Made by a program: the position numbers and the translations under genes | The notes under the pieces: generated by a model | Seen by the model: only the letters and a program-made list of their open reading frames with translations | Told to the model about the DNA's origin: nothing | Database searches by the model: none | Part shown: positions 8,013-17,243 of the stretch, piece after piece | How the letters are laid out: every line of letters starts with the position of its first letter | Numbering within the stretch: position 1 is the first letter of the stretch | Source: Rhizobium sp. R634 | GTDB taxonomy: Bacteria; Pseudomonadota; Alphaproteobacteria; Rhizobiales; Rhizobiaceae | Assembly (NCBI RefSeq): GCF_002211305.1 | Contig: NZ_LOKW01000004.1 | Coordinates: forward strand, 1 to 64,000 | Direction: 5' to 3' | Length of the DNA stretch: 64,000 nucleotides

Positions 8013-8567
8013 ATGGTCTCGGAGATGCGAAACGAACGGGGTACCAGCCCGACCACCCAGGCCGCCGAAGGCCTCACGCCAGCGTTAGCGAAGAACATCG
8101 ACGCGATCATGCAGCGCCGCCGCGAGAACAAGCGAGCAGCGTCCCGGCAAGAGCGTGCTGCTGAATTGATCAGCCGCTTCGCGGGATCGATGCTTTTCGT
8201 TTACATTCACCTTGTTTTCTACAGCGTCTGGATTGCCATAAATCTCGCCTGGATCCCAGCGATCGTGCCTTGGGATCCGTCATTGGTTATCCTGGCGATG
8301 GAGGCATCAGTCGAAGCTATTTTCCTTTCGACGTTTGTCCTGATCAACCAAAACCGAATGGCAGCCGAGGACGACATCCGTGCAGATCTCGATCTCCAGG
8401 TGAGCTTGTTGAATGAACATGAAACGACCCGTCTGATCTCTATGGTCGAGGCAATCGCAAGAAAGCTCGAGGTTGCGACCGAAGCGGATGCCGAAGTTGA
8501 TGAGTTGAAAAGGGACGTCGCGCCAGTTGCAGTGCTCGATCGAATTGAGGCGACCAGCAAGGAATAG
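8013..8567 (+). CDS. DUF1003 family membrane protein
   Basis: A 184-residue protein with a polar N-terminal third rich in Arg and Gln, two hydrophobic helices at about residues 65-85 and 95-117, and a charged C-terminal coiled-coil-like tail. The block F-A-G-S-M-x-F-V-Y-I-H, the tryptophan-rich first helix and the L-I-N-Q-N-R-M segment are typical of DUF1003, a family without a settled function. The start could also be the ATG at 8025. It is convergent with the oxidoreductase ending at 8580 and separated from it by only 12 nt. Confidence 0.8.
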   Translation: MVSEMRNERGTSPTTQAAEGLTPALAKNIDAIMQRRRENKRAASRQERAAELISRFAGSMLFVYIHLVFYSVWIAINLAWIPAIVPWDPSLVILAMEASVEAIFLSTFVLINQNRMAAEDDIRADLDLQVSLLNEHETTRLISMVEAIARKLEVATEADAEVDELKRDVAPVAVLDRIEATSKE

Positions 8568-8579
8568 GCTGCTGCCGCA

Positions 8580-9608
8580 CTAACGTTTACCTGCACAATA
8601 GATGCCGTCGATCGCCGCCGCGACTGCGACGAATTCTTCGCAGGCGGCATCGAAGCGCTGGCCTTGCGCGAGCTTTCTTGCCCAGTCCACAGCGGCCCGC
8701 CCACCCCATTCATCCGGCGGCAGCGCAAGGATTTCACGGGACGTGCCAGACAGTCTGGCGGCGGTGAAATCGTAGAAGGACCCTTCGACATTTCTGAACG
8801 AGGCACCTCCCTCGGTTCCGTAGAAATCAGCGCCGATCACGGCGTCGCAGCCGGCCTGAAGCCGCCAGGAACATGTCAAGCGAATGACTTCACCACCGGA
8901 AAGCGTGAGCGTCGCGGCGGCGAAATCCTCGACCTGAGTGCCACTTGCAAGGCTGCCGCCGCCCGCCCTTAGCTCGCTCGTGACGGCGGCGACGGACGGA
9001 AAGCCGAGAGACCATAGAGCCAAATCGATAAGATGGACTCCGAGATCGATCAGGCAGCCACCGCCGGACTGGTTCTTGTCGTAGAACCAGGGTTTGTCGG
9101 GGCCGTAGGCATTATGGAAGGTCAGATCCGCTGCGAATACCTTGCCAAGAGCATTGGAGTGGATGAGGTTTCGGATCTGCTGCATGCCGCGCGTGTGGCG
9201 ATAAGAAAGATCGACGCCAAGCAATCTGTCAGCCGCTCTTGCAGCGTCGACAACGGCCTGCACTTCGGATTCCGACCGGCCAAGCGGCTTTTGGCAGAAG
9301 ACCGCGAGGCCGGCCCGGAGCGCGCGGATCGACTGCTCGGCGTGGCTTGCGCTTGGCGTCGCGATGACGATGCCGTCAAGCCCGTCGCCGAGCAGATCGT
9401 CCAGGTCGGTTGCAATCCTCGCGTCAGGAGCAAGCGCCTTGGCCTCCGCCGCCATCTCCGGCGAGGGATCGGCGACGGCGGCGGCTTGCGCCAGGCCGCT
9501 GTCGAGGATTGCCTTCATCCGGTGCCGGCCGATCCATCCCACGCCGAGAAAGCCCAGCCTCAACGGTTTGACGGCATTGGCCGCCGGCATCGAAATCAAC
9601 TCGTTCAT
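8580..9608 (-). CDS. Gfo/Idh/MocA family oxidoreductase
   Basis: A 342-residue NAD(P)-dependent sugar oxidoreductase. The Rossmann motif G-F-L-G-V-G-W-I-G lies near residues 19-27, the family's K-P motif appears as FCQKPLG near residue 105, and the C-terminal half has the expected substrate fold (GGGCLIDLGVHLIDLA). Such enzymes oxidise or epimerise free or nucleotide-linked sugars and cyclitols. It overlaps the upstream dehydrogenase by ATGA. The pair is divergent from the glycan cassette at 10771, so a role in making or recycling the same sugar is likely. The substrate is not evident. Confidence 0.88.
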   Translation of the reverse strand: MNELISMPAANAVKPLRLGFLGVGWIGRHRMKAILDSGLAQAAAVADPSPEMAAEAKALAPDARIATDLDDLLGDGLDGIVIATPSASHAEQSIRALRAGLAVFCQKPLGRSESEVQAVVDAARAADRLLGVDLSYRHTRGMQQIRNLIHSNALGKVFAADLTFHNAYGPDKPWFYDKNQSGGGCLIDLGVHLIDLALWSLGFPSVAAVTSELRAGGGSLASGTQVEDFAAATLTLSGGEVIRLTCSWRLQAGCDAVIGADFYGTEGGASFRNVEGSFYDFTAARLSGTSREILALPPDEWGGRAAVDWARKLAQGQRFDAACEEFVAVAAAIDGIYCAGKR

Positions 9609-10591
9609 GAATATTGCACCAGCGCTTTGAGAAAGCCACCGGGGCGGTCGCGCGTCGCATCGAGCGCTTCGTCCAGTCTTTCCAGAGGATAGCGATGCGT
9701 GTAGAGGGGCCCGGGATCGATCCGTCCCTGACGCACCGCTTCGATGGCGTCGCGAATGCCCTTGATATAGATGGCGGGGTCGCGCTCATGGGCGTTGATG
9801 ACATCGAGGCCGCGCCAGTTCCAAAGCTGCATGTTGACTTGCCGCGGGCCGTCCTGGTGATAGCCGGCAATAATCAGCCTTCCCCGTTCCTTCACGAGCT
9901 CGCCTGCCAGGTCCAGCGGCCATTGTTTACCCACCGCTTCGATGACGCAGTCGCAGAATTTGCTGTCGGTCAGTTCTTTGACGCTTTCGATGACGCGCCA
10001 GTGATCGTCCATGGCAATGGTCTCGGCCGCTCCCATCTGCCTCGCCACATCGAGCGAATAGGGTCGCCGCGAGATGGCGACAACCCGCGCTCCCTGAGCG
10101 GTAGCGAGCTGTGTCAGGAGCGCGCCGAGGAAGCCGATGCCGATGATGGCAACCGTCTGGCCGCTTTCGATATTGCTGCGGCGAAAAATGTTCATCGCGC
10201 ATCCGAGCGGCTCACCGGGAAACGGTTTGTCGTCCAATTCCCTAGGCAGCACTGCGACCATCGAGGCATCGGCGATGTCGTGCGTGGCATAGGCATGATA
10301 GGAGAGAACCGCGACCCGCTCTCCCACCTGTAGGTCCGCAACCTCGCTGCCCAAGGCATCGACGATCCCCCAACCTTCATGCCCCAGCCCGCCTGGTTCG
10401 GTGGGAAACGTCATCCATTCCGGTCCGGCCCATGGGGTGAGGTTGGAGGCGCAGACGCCGCAGCCCTGCAGTCTTACTCTGACCTGGCCGGGACCCGGTT
10501 TCGGCTTCGGCCGCATTTCGACTGACAGACGCCCGGGGCCAGTCACGACTGCGGCCCGCATGAGTTGAGCCGTGGGTTTCGCAAAGTCCAT
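9605..10591 (-). CDS. medium-chain alcohol dehydrogenase-like oxidoreductase
   Basis: This 328-residue MDR protein has the catalytic-zinc Cys region (GCGVCASNL), the GHEG motif and a Rossmann segment IIGIGFLGALL. The four-cysteine structural zinc lobe of classical alcohol dehydrogenases is absent. The ATG at 10591 is chosen because GGAGG lies 7 nt upstream, rather than an in-frame ATG at 10636. It probably oxidises a polyol or sugar alcohol, or reduces a keto-sugar, in concert with the Gfo/Idh/MocA enzyme it is translationally coupled to. Its 5' end faces the start of the plus-strand cassette. Confidence 0.85.
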   Translation of the reverse strand: MDFAKPTAQLMRAAVVTGPGRLSVEMRPKPKPGPGQVRVRLQGCGVCASNLTPWAGPEWMTFPTEPGGLGHEGWGIVDALGSEVADLQVGERVAVLSYHAYATHDIADASMVAVLPRELDDKPFPGEPLGCAMNIFRRSNIESGQTVAIIGIGFLGALLTQLATAQGARVVAISRRPYSLDVARQMGAAETIAMDDHWRVIESVKELTDSKFCDCVIEAVGKQWPLDLAGELVKERGRLIIAGYHQDGPRQVNMQLWNWRGLDVINAHERDPAIYIKGIRDAIEAVRQGRIDPGPLYTHRYPLERLDEALDATRDRPGGFLKALVQYS

Positions 10592-10594
10592 GGG

Positions 10595-10774
10595 ATGTCC
10601 TCCAATGTGGAGCCCCTCGAACTGCGCGCTTCCCAAAGAGTTCCGGTAGAAGTCAAAGAAGTCATTGATGATGAAGTCATAAAAGATGTCATTGATGAAG
10701 GAACTTTTCCATCGACGCTCGGTTCGGCCGCTGTCTCCGAAACAAATTCTTCAATGGAATGGGTCCAAGAATGA
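10595..10774 (+). CDS. possible small leader ORF with an internal 9-residue repeat
   Basis: A frame of about 59 codons in the divergent promoter region ends as ATGA on the start of the next gene. Its middle reads V-K-E-V-I-D-D-E-V-I-K-D-V-I-D-E, with V-I-D recurring every nine residues because an 11-bp sequence is repeated 27 bp apart. Third-position GC is lower than in the neighbours and no clear ribosome-binding site is seen. It may be a coupled leader peptide or may simply be tandem operator DNA that happens to be open. I do not recognise it. Confidence 0.25.
   Translation: MSSNVEPLELRASQRVPVEVKEVIDDEVIKDVIDEGTFPSTLGSAAVSETNSSMEWVQE
10661..10698 (+). repeat. direct repeat GTCATTGATGA x2, 27 bp apart
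   Basis: GTCATTGATGA occurs at 10661-10671 and again at 10688-10698, between the divergent dehydrogenase and epimerase genes. The position suits a tandem regulator-binding site for the divergent promoters. Alternatively it is an in-frame duplication inside the small ORF that spans it. Confidence 0.5.
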
Positions 10775-11874
10775 TGATTTTGATTACCGGCGGATGCGGC
10801 TTCATCGGCCGCCATGTTGCTGAAGAACTTCTGCAAAATGGCTATGACGTACGCATCCTCGACGCCTTGATCGATCAGGTGCATGCGGATGCGGAAGTCA
10901 GCGTCCCCGAGGGCGCGGAGATCGTCCGCGGCGACGTGAGAGACAAGGATGCGGTGCGGGCGGCGCTCGTCGGTGTGGATGGCGTCATCCATCTTGCCGC
11001 CGAGGTTGGCGTCGGGCAATCGATGTACGAGATTGCCCGTTATGTCGGCAGCAACGACCTGGGAACGGCTGTTATGCTCGAAGCCATGATCGATCTGCCG
11101 GTCCGGAAAATCGTCGTCGCCTCTTCCATGAGCGTCTATGGAGAAGGGCTTTACCTCACACCCGAGGGCAGGCGGCTCGGCTATATCAGGCGTCGAATGC
11201 ACCAGGTTAAAGGCGGCCAATGGGATCCGCTTGGCCCTGATGGCGAACTGCTGACGCCGGTTGCGACCGATGAGGAAAAGCCCGTCGATCTTGCTTCCAT
11301 CTATGCCCTGACGAAATACGCCCAGGAGAAGCAGGTCCTTATTTTCGGCGAGGCCTATGAGCGGGATGCCGTCGCCCTGCGTCTCTTTAACGTCTTCGGT
11401 GCGGGCCAAGCTCTTTCCAATCCCTACACCGGCGTGCTTGCGAATTTCGCCTCGCGCCTCGCCAACGGGCAGCCGCCGATGATTTTCGAGGATGGAAAGC
11501 AGCGGCGCGATTTCGTCCATGTGCGCGACGTAGCAACGGCCTTCCGCCTGGCACTGGAAAAACCGGCGGCTTCCGGTCATGTGATCAATATCGGCAGCGG
11601 CCAGGCTTATTCGATCGCCGATGTTGCAACACTGCTGGCCGACGCCATGGGAACGCCGGAGATCGGTCCGGATATCATGAACCAGGCGCGCTCCGGAGAT
11701 ATCCGCAATTGTTTTGCCGATATTTCGAAGGCGCGCGAACTGCTCGGTTTCAAACCCAAATATCGTCTTGAGAATTCACTCGGTCCGTTCGCCGAGTGGG
11801 TACGGCAGACGGGTGCGGTCGATCGCGGCGCAGAGATGAAGCGGCAGCTCGAAGAGCGGGGATTGGTTTCATGA
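10771..11874 (+). CDS. NAD-dependent NDP-sugar epimerase (dTDP-L-rhamnose 4-epimerase-like)
   Basis: A 367-residue extended SDR with the Rossmann motif ITGGCGFIG at the N-terminus, SSMSVYGEG, and the catalytic Y-x-x-x-K (YALTK) after an insertion of about 50 residues. That insertion and the block F-N-V-F-G-A-G-Q-A-L-S-N-P-Y-T-G-V resemble dTDP-rhamnose 4-epimerase-type enzymes more than GalE. It opens the plus-strand glycan cassette and overlaps the next gene by ATGA. The start at 10771 overlaps the possible leader ORF; an in-frame ATG at 10759 is the alternative. The exact nucleotide sugar is inferred only at class level. Confidence 0.83.
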   Translation: MMILITGGCGFIGRHVAEELLQNGYDVRILDALIDQVHADAEVSVPEGAEIVRGDVRDKDAVRAALVGVDGVIHLAAEVGVGQSMYEIARYVGSNDLGTAVMLEAMIDLPVRKIVVASSMSVYGEGLYLTPEGRRLGYIRRRMHQVKGGQWDPLGPDGELLTPVATDEEKPVDLASIYALTKYAQEKQVLIFGEAYERDAVALRLFNVFGAGQALSNPYTGVLANFASRLANGQPPMIFEDGKQRRDFVHVRDVATAFRLALEKPAASGHVINIGSGQAYSIADVATLLADAMGTPEIGPDIMNQARSGDIRNCFADISKARELLGFKPKYRLENSLGPFAEWVRQTGAVDRGAEMKRQLEERGLVS

Positions 11875-13913
11875 GCAAAACCGGTCCGCGATCATTGAAA
11901 AAGCAGGAAACGCGCCGCTTCGGCTTCGTCGAATGGTTCCGGCCGGGGGAGCACGAGCGCACAGAGGCCGTGCTGCCGGACATTATCGCGAGCGGTGCCA
12001 GCTATCTGCGCACGCACCTGTCCTGGGCCGAATATCTCGCGCCCGGCGGTGAGGAATGGTTCGACTGGCTGATCCCGCGCGTCGGCGGTGAGATCGATCT
12101 TCTGCCCTGCATCCACTACACGCCGCCCTCTCTCTCCCGGACGGGCAGGTCGTCGGGGCCGCCGGTCGATCCGAAATCCTACGCCGATTTCGTCGATCAC
12201 ATCCTGACGCGCTACGGCCGCTATTTCCGTCATGTCGAGCTGTGGAACGAACCGAACAACCTGCTCGACTGGGATTGGCGGCAGGACAGCGATTTTCTGC
12301 TGTTCTGCGAAATGATCGGCGGCGCTGCCTATTGGGCCAAGCAGAGAGGCTACAAGCCGGTGCTTGGCGGCCCTTGCCCATTCGATCCCTACTGGCTCAA
12401 TCTGATGGGGGAACGTGGTGTGCTCGGCGTTATCGATGCCGTCGGCTTTCATGGTTTTCCCGGCACGTGGGACAGCGAGCAGGCGACCTGGGGCGGCTGG
12501 GACATGCATCTTGGCGAGATGCGCGAGATTATCGACCGCTACAATGCCGACGCGGAGATCTGGATTACCGAAGCAGGCTATTCCACCTGGCGCAACGATG
12601 AGATCGAGCAGGCGCGGCGCTTCATCAAGGCGCTGAACGTGCCGGCCGACCGGATGTATTGGTATTCATGGCGAGATGTGCCGCCGGATGTGCCGGTTCA
12701 GGAGGGCCTATGGTTCGATCCGCGGCACTATCATCTCGGCGCGGTCAGCCATGACAACAAGCCAAAGCTGCTTGGCCGCCTTCTCATGGAGGGCGGACTC
12801 GGGCGACTGGAAGAGGTCACGGCGCTCGCCACCCCGCAAATCGCTGCCGGTGCCGCACCCGTCGTCGTCACCGGAGGAAGCGGGTTCGTCGGCTCCAACC
12901 TCGCAGATAGCCTGTTGAACGACGGGGAAGACGTCATCATTCTGGACAATCTGGGACGATCGGGTGTGGACCAGAACCTATCATGGCTGATCGAGCGGCA
13001 TGGGGCGCGGGTGCATCCCGTCCTTGCCGATGTTCGCGACCTGATGGGAATAGAAGCGGCTTTCAAGGATGCCAAAGCCGTCTTTCACTATGCCGCCCAG
13101 ACGGCGGTGACCACCAGCCTCATCGACCCGCTCGATGATTTCGAAACGAATGCCCGTGGCACCATCAATGTGCTGGAATCGGTCCGCAAGGCCGGAAAGC
13201 GGGCGCCGGTCATCTTCGCGAGCACCAATAAGGTCTATGGCGCTCTGGACGATCTTATGATGATCGAGCTCGACGACCGTTATCTTCCGGAAGACCAACT
13301 CGTCCGCATGCAGGGGATTGCTGAGGATCGGCCTCTCGATTTCTGCACGCCCTACGGCTGCTCGAAAGGTGTCGCCGACCAATATATTCTCGATTATGCC
13401 AAGTCCTTCGGGATACCGGCTGCGGTCCTGCGCATGAGCTGCATCTATGGGCCTCGCCAGTTCGGCACGGAGGACCAGGGCTGGGTGGCGCATTTCCTGA
13501 TCCGCGCTTTCGCCGGAGAGGCCATTTCCATCTACGGCGACGGGAAGCAGGTGCGTGACATCCTCCACGTGGACGATGCCGTCGCCGCCTATCGATCCCT
13601 GCTCGCGAATATCGATCGCGCGGCCGGTAATGCCTTCAATCTCGGCGGGGGTCCCCGCAACGCCGTCAGCGTGCTGTCGGTGCTGCGCGAGATCGGGGAA
13701 CTGACGGGGCGGCCCGTCGAAACGAGCTTCGGCCCGTGGCGCGCCGGCGATCAATTCTACTTCGTCGCCAATACGCAAAAACTCGAACGCGAAACCGGCT
13801 GGGAGGCCCGTATCGGATGGCGCGAGGGCCTGCGGCATCTCGCCGAATGGCTGATCGCCAATCGTTTCGGCGGCCGGCAGATCCGCAGAGAAAAGCGGAA
13901 GGTATCGGCATGA
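11871..13913 (+). CDS. fusion of a clan-A glycoside hydrolase with a CDP-paratose 2-epimerase-like domain
   Basis: A 680-residue two-domain protein. Residues about 15-320 form a TIM-barrel glycosidase with the acid/base motif L-W-N-E127-P-N and the nucleophile strand I-T-E234-A-G-Y, as in GH39/GH5-like enzymes. From about residue 330 an extended SDR begins (VTGGSGFVGSNLA) with S-T-N-K-V-Y-G, Y-G-C-S-K and R-Q-F-G-T-E-D-Q-G-W-V-A, a signature of CDP-paratose/tyvelose 2-epimerase relatives. No signal peptide is seen, so the glycosidase half should be cytoplasmic. The join is in frame with no internal stop or restart signal seen, and both catalytic pairs are intact. It overlaps both neighbours by ATGA. 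The real substrate is unknown. Confidence 0.82.
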   Translation: MSKTGPRSLKKQETRRFGFVEWFRPGEHERTEAVLPDIIASGASYLRTHLSWAEYLAPGGEEWFDWLIPRVGGEIDLLPCIHYTPPSLSRTGRSSGPPVDPKSYADFVDHILTRYGRYFRHVELWNEPNNLLDWDWRQDSDFLLFCEMIGGAAYWAKQRGYKPVLGGPCPFDPYWLNLMGERGVLGVIDAVGFHGFPGTWDSEQATWGGWDMHLGEMREIIDRYNADAEIWITEAGYSTWRNDEIEQARRFIKALNVPADRMYWYSWRDVPPDVPVQEGLWFDPRHYHLGAVSHDNKPKLLGRLLMEGGLGRLEEVTALATPQIAAGAAPVVVTGGSGFVGSNLADSLLNDGEDVIILDNLGRSGVDQNLSWLIERHGARVHPVLADVRDLMGIEAAFKDAKAVFHYAAQTAVTTSLIDPLDDFETNARGTINVLESVRKAGKRAPVIFASTNKVYGALDDLMMIELDDRYLPEDQLVRMQGIAEDRPLDFCTPYGCSKGVADQYILDYAKSFGIPAAVLRMSCIYGPRQFGTEDQGWVAHFLIRAFAGEAISIYGDGKQVRDILHVDDAVAAYRSLLANIDRAAGNAFNLGGGPRNAVSVLSVLREIGELTGRPVETSFGPWRAGDQFYFVANTQKLERETGWEARIGWREGLRHLAEWLIANRFGGRQIRREKRKVSA

Positions 13914-15022
13914 TCCGACAAGAACGACACAAAGGGCGTCGCCGCGTGGTGATGACCCTCGATGCCGTGGGCGGCGTCTGGCGCTATGCCATGGATCTGG
14001 CCGCGGTGCTGAAGCCGCACAACGTCGACATGATCTTCGCGGGGCTCGGGCCTGCCCCCAGCGCGGAAAAAGCGGCCGAGGCAGAGCGGATCGGCAAACT
14101 CGTCTGGCTGGATGCGCCACTGGACTGGATGGTTGAGGACGAGAAGGCAATTGCGGGCGTCCCGCGGCGGATTGCCGATCTTGCGCGCAGCGAAGAGGCC
14201 GATCTCCTGCATCTCAATCTTCCCTCGCAGGCAGCGAACTTTGAAACGGACCTGCCGCTCGTCGTGGCCTGCCATTCCTGTGTGGTCACATGGTTTGCCG
14301 CCGTTCGCGGCAGCCAGGTGCCGCGGGACTGGCAATGGCAATATCGGCTGAACCGGGCTGGCTTCGCGCGCGCGGACGCTGTGATTGCGCCGAGCCGCAG
14401 CCATGCCGAGGCGATGCAAGCGGCCTACGGGCGGATTGCCAATCTCCAGGTCGTTCTCAATGCGAGCGCGCTCGAGACGTCCGATGAACCGAAGCGAAAC
14501 TTCGTTCTTGCCGCCGGCCGATGGTGGGATGAGGGGAAAAACGCCGCCGTGCTTGATAGCGCGGCACGCATGGCGCGCTGGCCGGTGGTAGCGGCCGGCG
14601 CGAGCAACGGCCCCAACGGGCAGTCCATGCAGTTTCGCCACGCCACCCATCGCGGCGAGCTTGCGCATCCGCAGATGGCAGCTGCCATCCGGCAGGCCGC
14701 CATCGTGGCTTCGCCTTCGATTTATGAGCCCTTCGGCCTTGCCGCGCTCGAAGGAGCGAGAGCGGGCGCGGCGCTGGTGCTGGCGGATATCCCAACCTAT
14801 CGCGAGCTATGGGAGGACGCCGCCCTGTTTGCCGACCCGCATCATCCGCAGGCCTTCGCCGACGCGTTCAACACGCTTGCATATGATCCGCAGCGGCGCG
14901 TCGCGCTCGGGCTCAAGGCGCGCGAGCAATCTGCGCGCTTCAGTCTCGATGCTCAAGCGGAGGCTGTGTGCGGGATTTACTCCGCCATGTTTGACCGCCC
15001 CTTTTCAGCAGCAGCGGAGTGA
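13910..15022 (+). CDS. GT4-type glycosyltransferase
   Basis: A 370-residue GT-B fold glycosyltransferase. The N-terminal glycine-rich start (T-L-D-A-V-G-G-V-W-R-Y) binds the acceptor domain. The C-terminal donor site has the family motif E273-P-F-G-L-A-A-L-E281 followed by GARAGAALV. It is soluble or peripheral, with no membrane span. The ATG at 13910 overlaps the stop of the fusion gene. In the cassette it is the only classical GT4; the next three genes belong to a different group. It may start or extend the same glycan. Confidence 0.85.
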   Translation: MIRQERHKGRRRVVMTLDAVGGVWRYAMDLAAVLKPHNVDMIFAGLGPAPSAEKAAEAERIGKLVWLDAPLDWMVEDEKAIAGVPRRIADLARSEEADLLHLNLPSQAANFETDLPLVVACHSCVVTWFAAVRGSQVPRDWQWQYRLNRAGFARADAVIAPSRSHAEAMQAAYGRIANLQVVLNASALETSDEPKRNFVLAAGRWWDEGKNAAVLDSAARMARWPVVAAGASNGPNGQSMQFRHATHRGELAHPQMAAAIRQAAIVASPSIYEPFGLAALEGARAGAALVLADIPTYRELWEDAALFADPHHPQAFADAFNTLAYDPQRRVALGLKAREQSARFSLDAQAEAVCGIYSAMFDRPFSAAAE

Positions 15023-15024
15023 TC

Positions 15025-16155
15025 ATGAAGTTCATCTTTTACACCCATTCGCTCGTTTCGGATTGGAACCATGGCAATGCGCATTTCCTTCGCGGCGTCA
15101 TGCGGGACCTCCAGCGGCGCGGTCACGAAACTCTGGCACTGGAGCCGGCAGGCGCGTGGAGCCGCACCAACCTCATCGAAGACCAGGGCTCTGGCGCAAT
15201 CGAGCGGTTTCACGAAGCTTTTCCGCAGCACCGCTCGGAGAGCTACGACCAGGCCTTCGATCACGAATCAGCCCTTGCTGACGCCGACGTTGTCATCGTG
15301 CATGAGTGGACGGAACCAGGCCTGGTCGAACGCATCGGCCGCATCCGGCGCAATGGCGCCCCCTTCACATTGCTGTTCCACGACACGCATCATCGGGCGG
15401 TCTCGGCAGAAGGCGACATCGCATCGCTCATGCTGAATGACTACGATGGCGTGCTGGCCTTCGGCGAAGCATTGCGCGAGCGCTATCTTCGCGCAGGCTG
15501 GGGAAAGTCCGTGTTCACCTGGCATGAAGCAGCGGACGATGCACTGTTCCGGCCGTTGCCGGATATAGAAAAATCAGGAGACCTCATCTGGATCGGCAAC
15601 TGGGGCGATGACGAACGATCGGCCGAGATCAGCGAGTTCCTGGTCCGTCCTGCCGGAAATCTCGGCCTGAAAACCACGGTGCGCGGCGTTCGCTATCCCG
15701 ATCATGCGCTGGATGAACTTCGCAATGCTGGCATAGCCTATGGTGGCTGGATCGCCAATGCGGATGTTCCTTCTGCCTTCGCCCGCAATAAGGTCACCGT
15801 GCATATTCCGCGGCGGCCGTATGTCGAACATCTGCCGGGTATTCCGACCATCCGGGTTTTCGAGGCGCTCGCTTGCGGCATTCCGCTGATTTCGGCGCCT
15901 TGGAAGGATGCCGAACATCTCTTCGCGCCTGGCCGCGACTACCTGCTCGCCGGCAATTGCGAGGCGATGGAGAAGAGCCTGCGTGACGTCCTCTTCGATG
16001 CCGATCTCGCGGCGGGCCTGGCTGCATCCGGCCTAGCAACCATAAAGGCGCGGCACACTTGCCGGCACCGTGTCGATGAGCTTCTGACAATCCTGGCGAG
16101 CTGCGGCATGAGCAAAGTCGCCGGGAGCCCACAGCCACGGGAGGCCGCGGAATGA
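15025..16155 (+). CDS. CgeB-like glycosyltransferase, copy 1
   Basis: A 376-residue GT-B protein of the type annotated as CgeB-like. It opens with M-K-F-I-F-Y-T-H-S-L-V-S-D-W-N-H-G-N-A, a pattern shared with the next two genes. The C-terminal donor region holds the block T-I-R-V-F-E-A-L-A-C-G-I-P-L-I-S-A-P-W, expected for nucleotide-sugar binding. The ATG at 15025 aligns best with the paralogues; a GTG at 15019, overlapping the previous stop, is the alternative. Members of this group are mostly uncharacterised. Donor and acceptor are unknown. Confidence 0.78.
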   Translation: MKFIFYTHSLVSDWNHGNAHFLRGVMRDLQRRGHETLALEPAGAWSRTNLIEDQGSGAIERFHEAFPQHRSESYDQAFDHESALADADVVIVHEWTEPGLVERIGRIRRNGAPFTLLFHDTHHRAVSAEGDIASLMLNDYDGVLAFGEALRERYLRAGWGKSVFTWHEAADDALFRPLPDIEKSGDLIWIGNWGDDERSAEISEFLVRPAGNLGLKTTVRGVRYPDHALDELRNAGIAYGGWIANADVPSAFARNKVTVHIPRRPYVEHLPGIPTIRVFEALACGIPLISAPWKDAEHLFAPGRDYLLAGNCEAMEKSLRDVLFDADLAAGLAASGLATIKARHTCRHRVDELLTILASCGMSKVAGSPQPREAAE

Positions 16156-17243
16156 AGATCGCGTTTTACGGCTCCAGTCTCGTCTCCGCCTACTGGAATG
16201 GTGCTGCCACCTATTATCGCGGCCTGCTGCGGGCGCTGGCGGAGAAAGGCTACGATATCACCTTCTACGAGCCCGATGTCTATGACCGGCAGAAGAACCG
16301 CGACATGGACCCGCCCGACTGGTGTAAGGTCGTCGTCTACGAAGGAACGGTCGAAGCATTGAGGGCCGTCACCGCGGAAGCAACCAAGGCCGACATCGTC
16401 GTCAAGGCGAGCGGCGTCGGTTTCGAGGACGATCTTCTACTGAAGGAAGTGCTTCGCAACGCGCAGAAGGGAGCTCTGAAAATCCTTTGGGACGTCGATG
16501 CGCCGGCAACCCTTGCCGAGCTCAAGGCAGATCCAGATCATCCCTTGCGCCGGGCTCTCCCCGAAATCGATCTTGTGCTGACTTATGGCGGCGGCGACCC
16601 TGTGGTCAGTGCCTACCGCGCTGTCGGGGCGGCGGAATGCATTCCTGTCTACAATGCGCTCGATCCGCAAACACATCATCCCGTTCCGGTAGAAGGGCGC
16701 TTTACCGCCGATCTCGGCTTCCTCGGCAATCGCTTGCCGGACAGGGAGGCACGGGTCGAGCACTTTTTCCTGGAGCCTGCCTCTCGTCTGCCGAACCGGA
16801 GATTTCTGCTGGGCGGTTCCGGCTGGCATGACAAGCCGATGTCGTCCAATGTCAACTACATCGGCCACGTGTCGACGCGCGACCACAACGCCTTCAACGT
16901 CACTCCCATGGCAGTTCTCAACATATCGCGCGCCAGCATGGCCGAGAACGGCTTCTCGCCTGCGACGCGCGTATTCGAGGCGGCCGGCGCCGGCGCTTGC
17001 CTCATCACCGACTACTGGGAAGGCATCGACTTCTTCCTCAAGCCCAACGAGGAGATTCTCGTTGCGAGAGATGGAGACGATGTCGTTGCCTTGATCGCCG
17101 GGCTGTCGCGCCGCAGGGCACAGGAGATCGGAGAGCGGGCGCGCCGGCGCGTGCTGGCCGATCACACCTATGCCAATCGTGCCGAGAAAGTGGACGCCGT
17201 CTTTCGTGCCCGCCTCGGCGCGCGGATGGAGGCGGCCGAATGA
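16152..17243 (+). CDS. CgeB-like glycosyltransferase, copy 2
   Basis: A 363-residue paralogue of the preceding protein, starting M-K-I-A-F-Y-G-S-S-L-V-S-A-Y-W-N-G-A. The donor-site block reads A-T-R-V-F-E-A-A-G-A-G-A-C-L-I-T-D-Y-W-E-G, with the Glu expected of GT-B retaining enzymes. The motif D-L-G-F-L-G-N-R-L-P-D-R in the middle is also seen, in modified form, in copy 3. It overlaps both neighbours by ATGA, so the three copies are made from one coupled message. The substrate is unknown. Confidence 0.8.
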   Translation: MKIAFYGSSLVSAYWNGAATYYRGLLRALAEKGYDITFYEPDVYDRQKNRDMDPPDWCKVVVYEGTVEALRAVTAEATKADIVVKASGVGFEDDLLLKEVLRNAQKGALKILWDVDAPATLAELKADPDHPLRRALPEIDLVLTYGGGDPVVSAYRAVGAAECIPVYNALDPQTHHPVPVEGRFTADLGFLGNRLPDREARVEHFFLEPASRLPNRRFLLGGSGWHDKPMSSNVNYIGHVSTRDHNAFNVTPMAVLNISRASMAENGFSPATRVFEAAGAGACLITDYWEGIDFFLKPNEEILVARDGDDVVALIAGLSRRRAQEIGERARRRVLADHTYANRAEKVDAVFRARLGARMEAAE

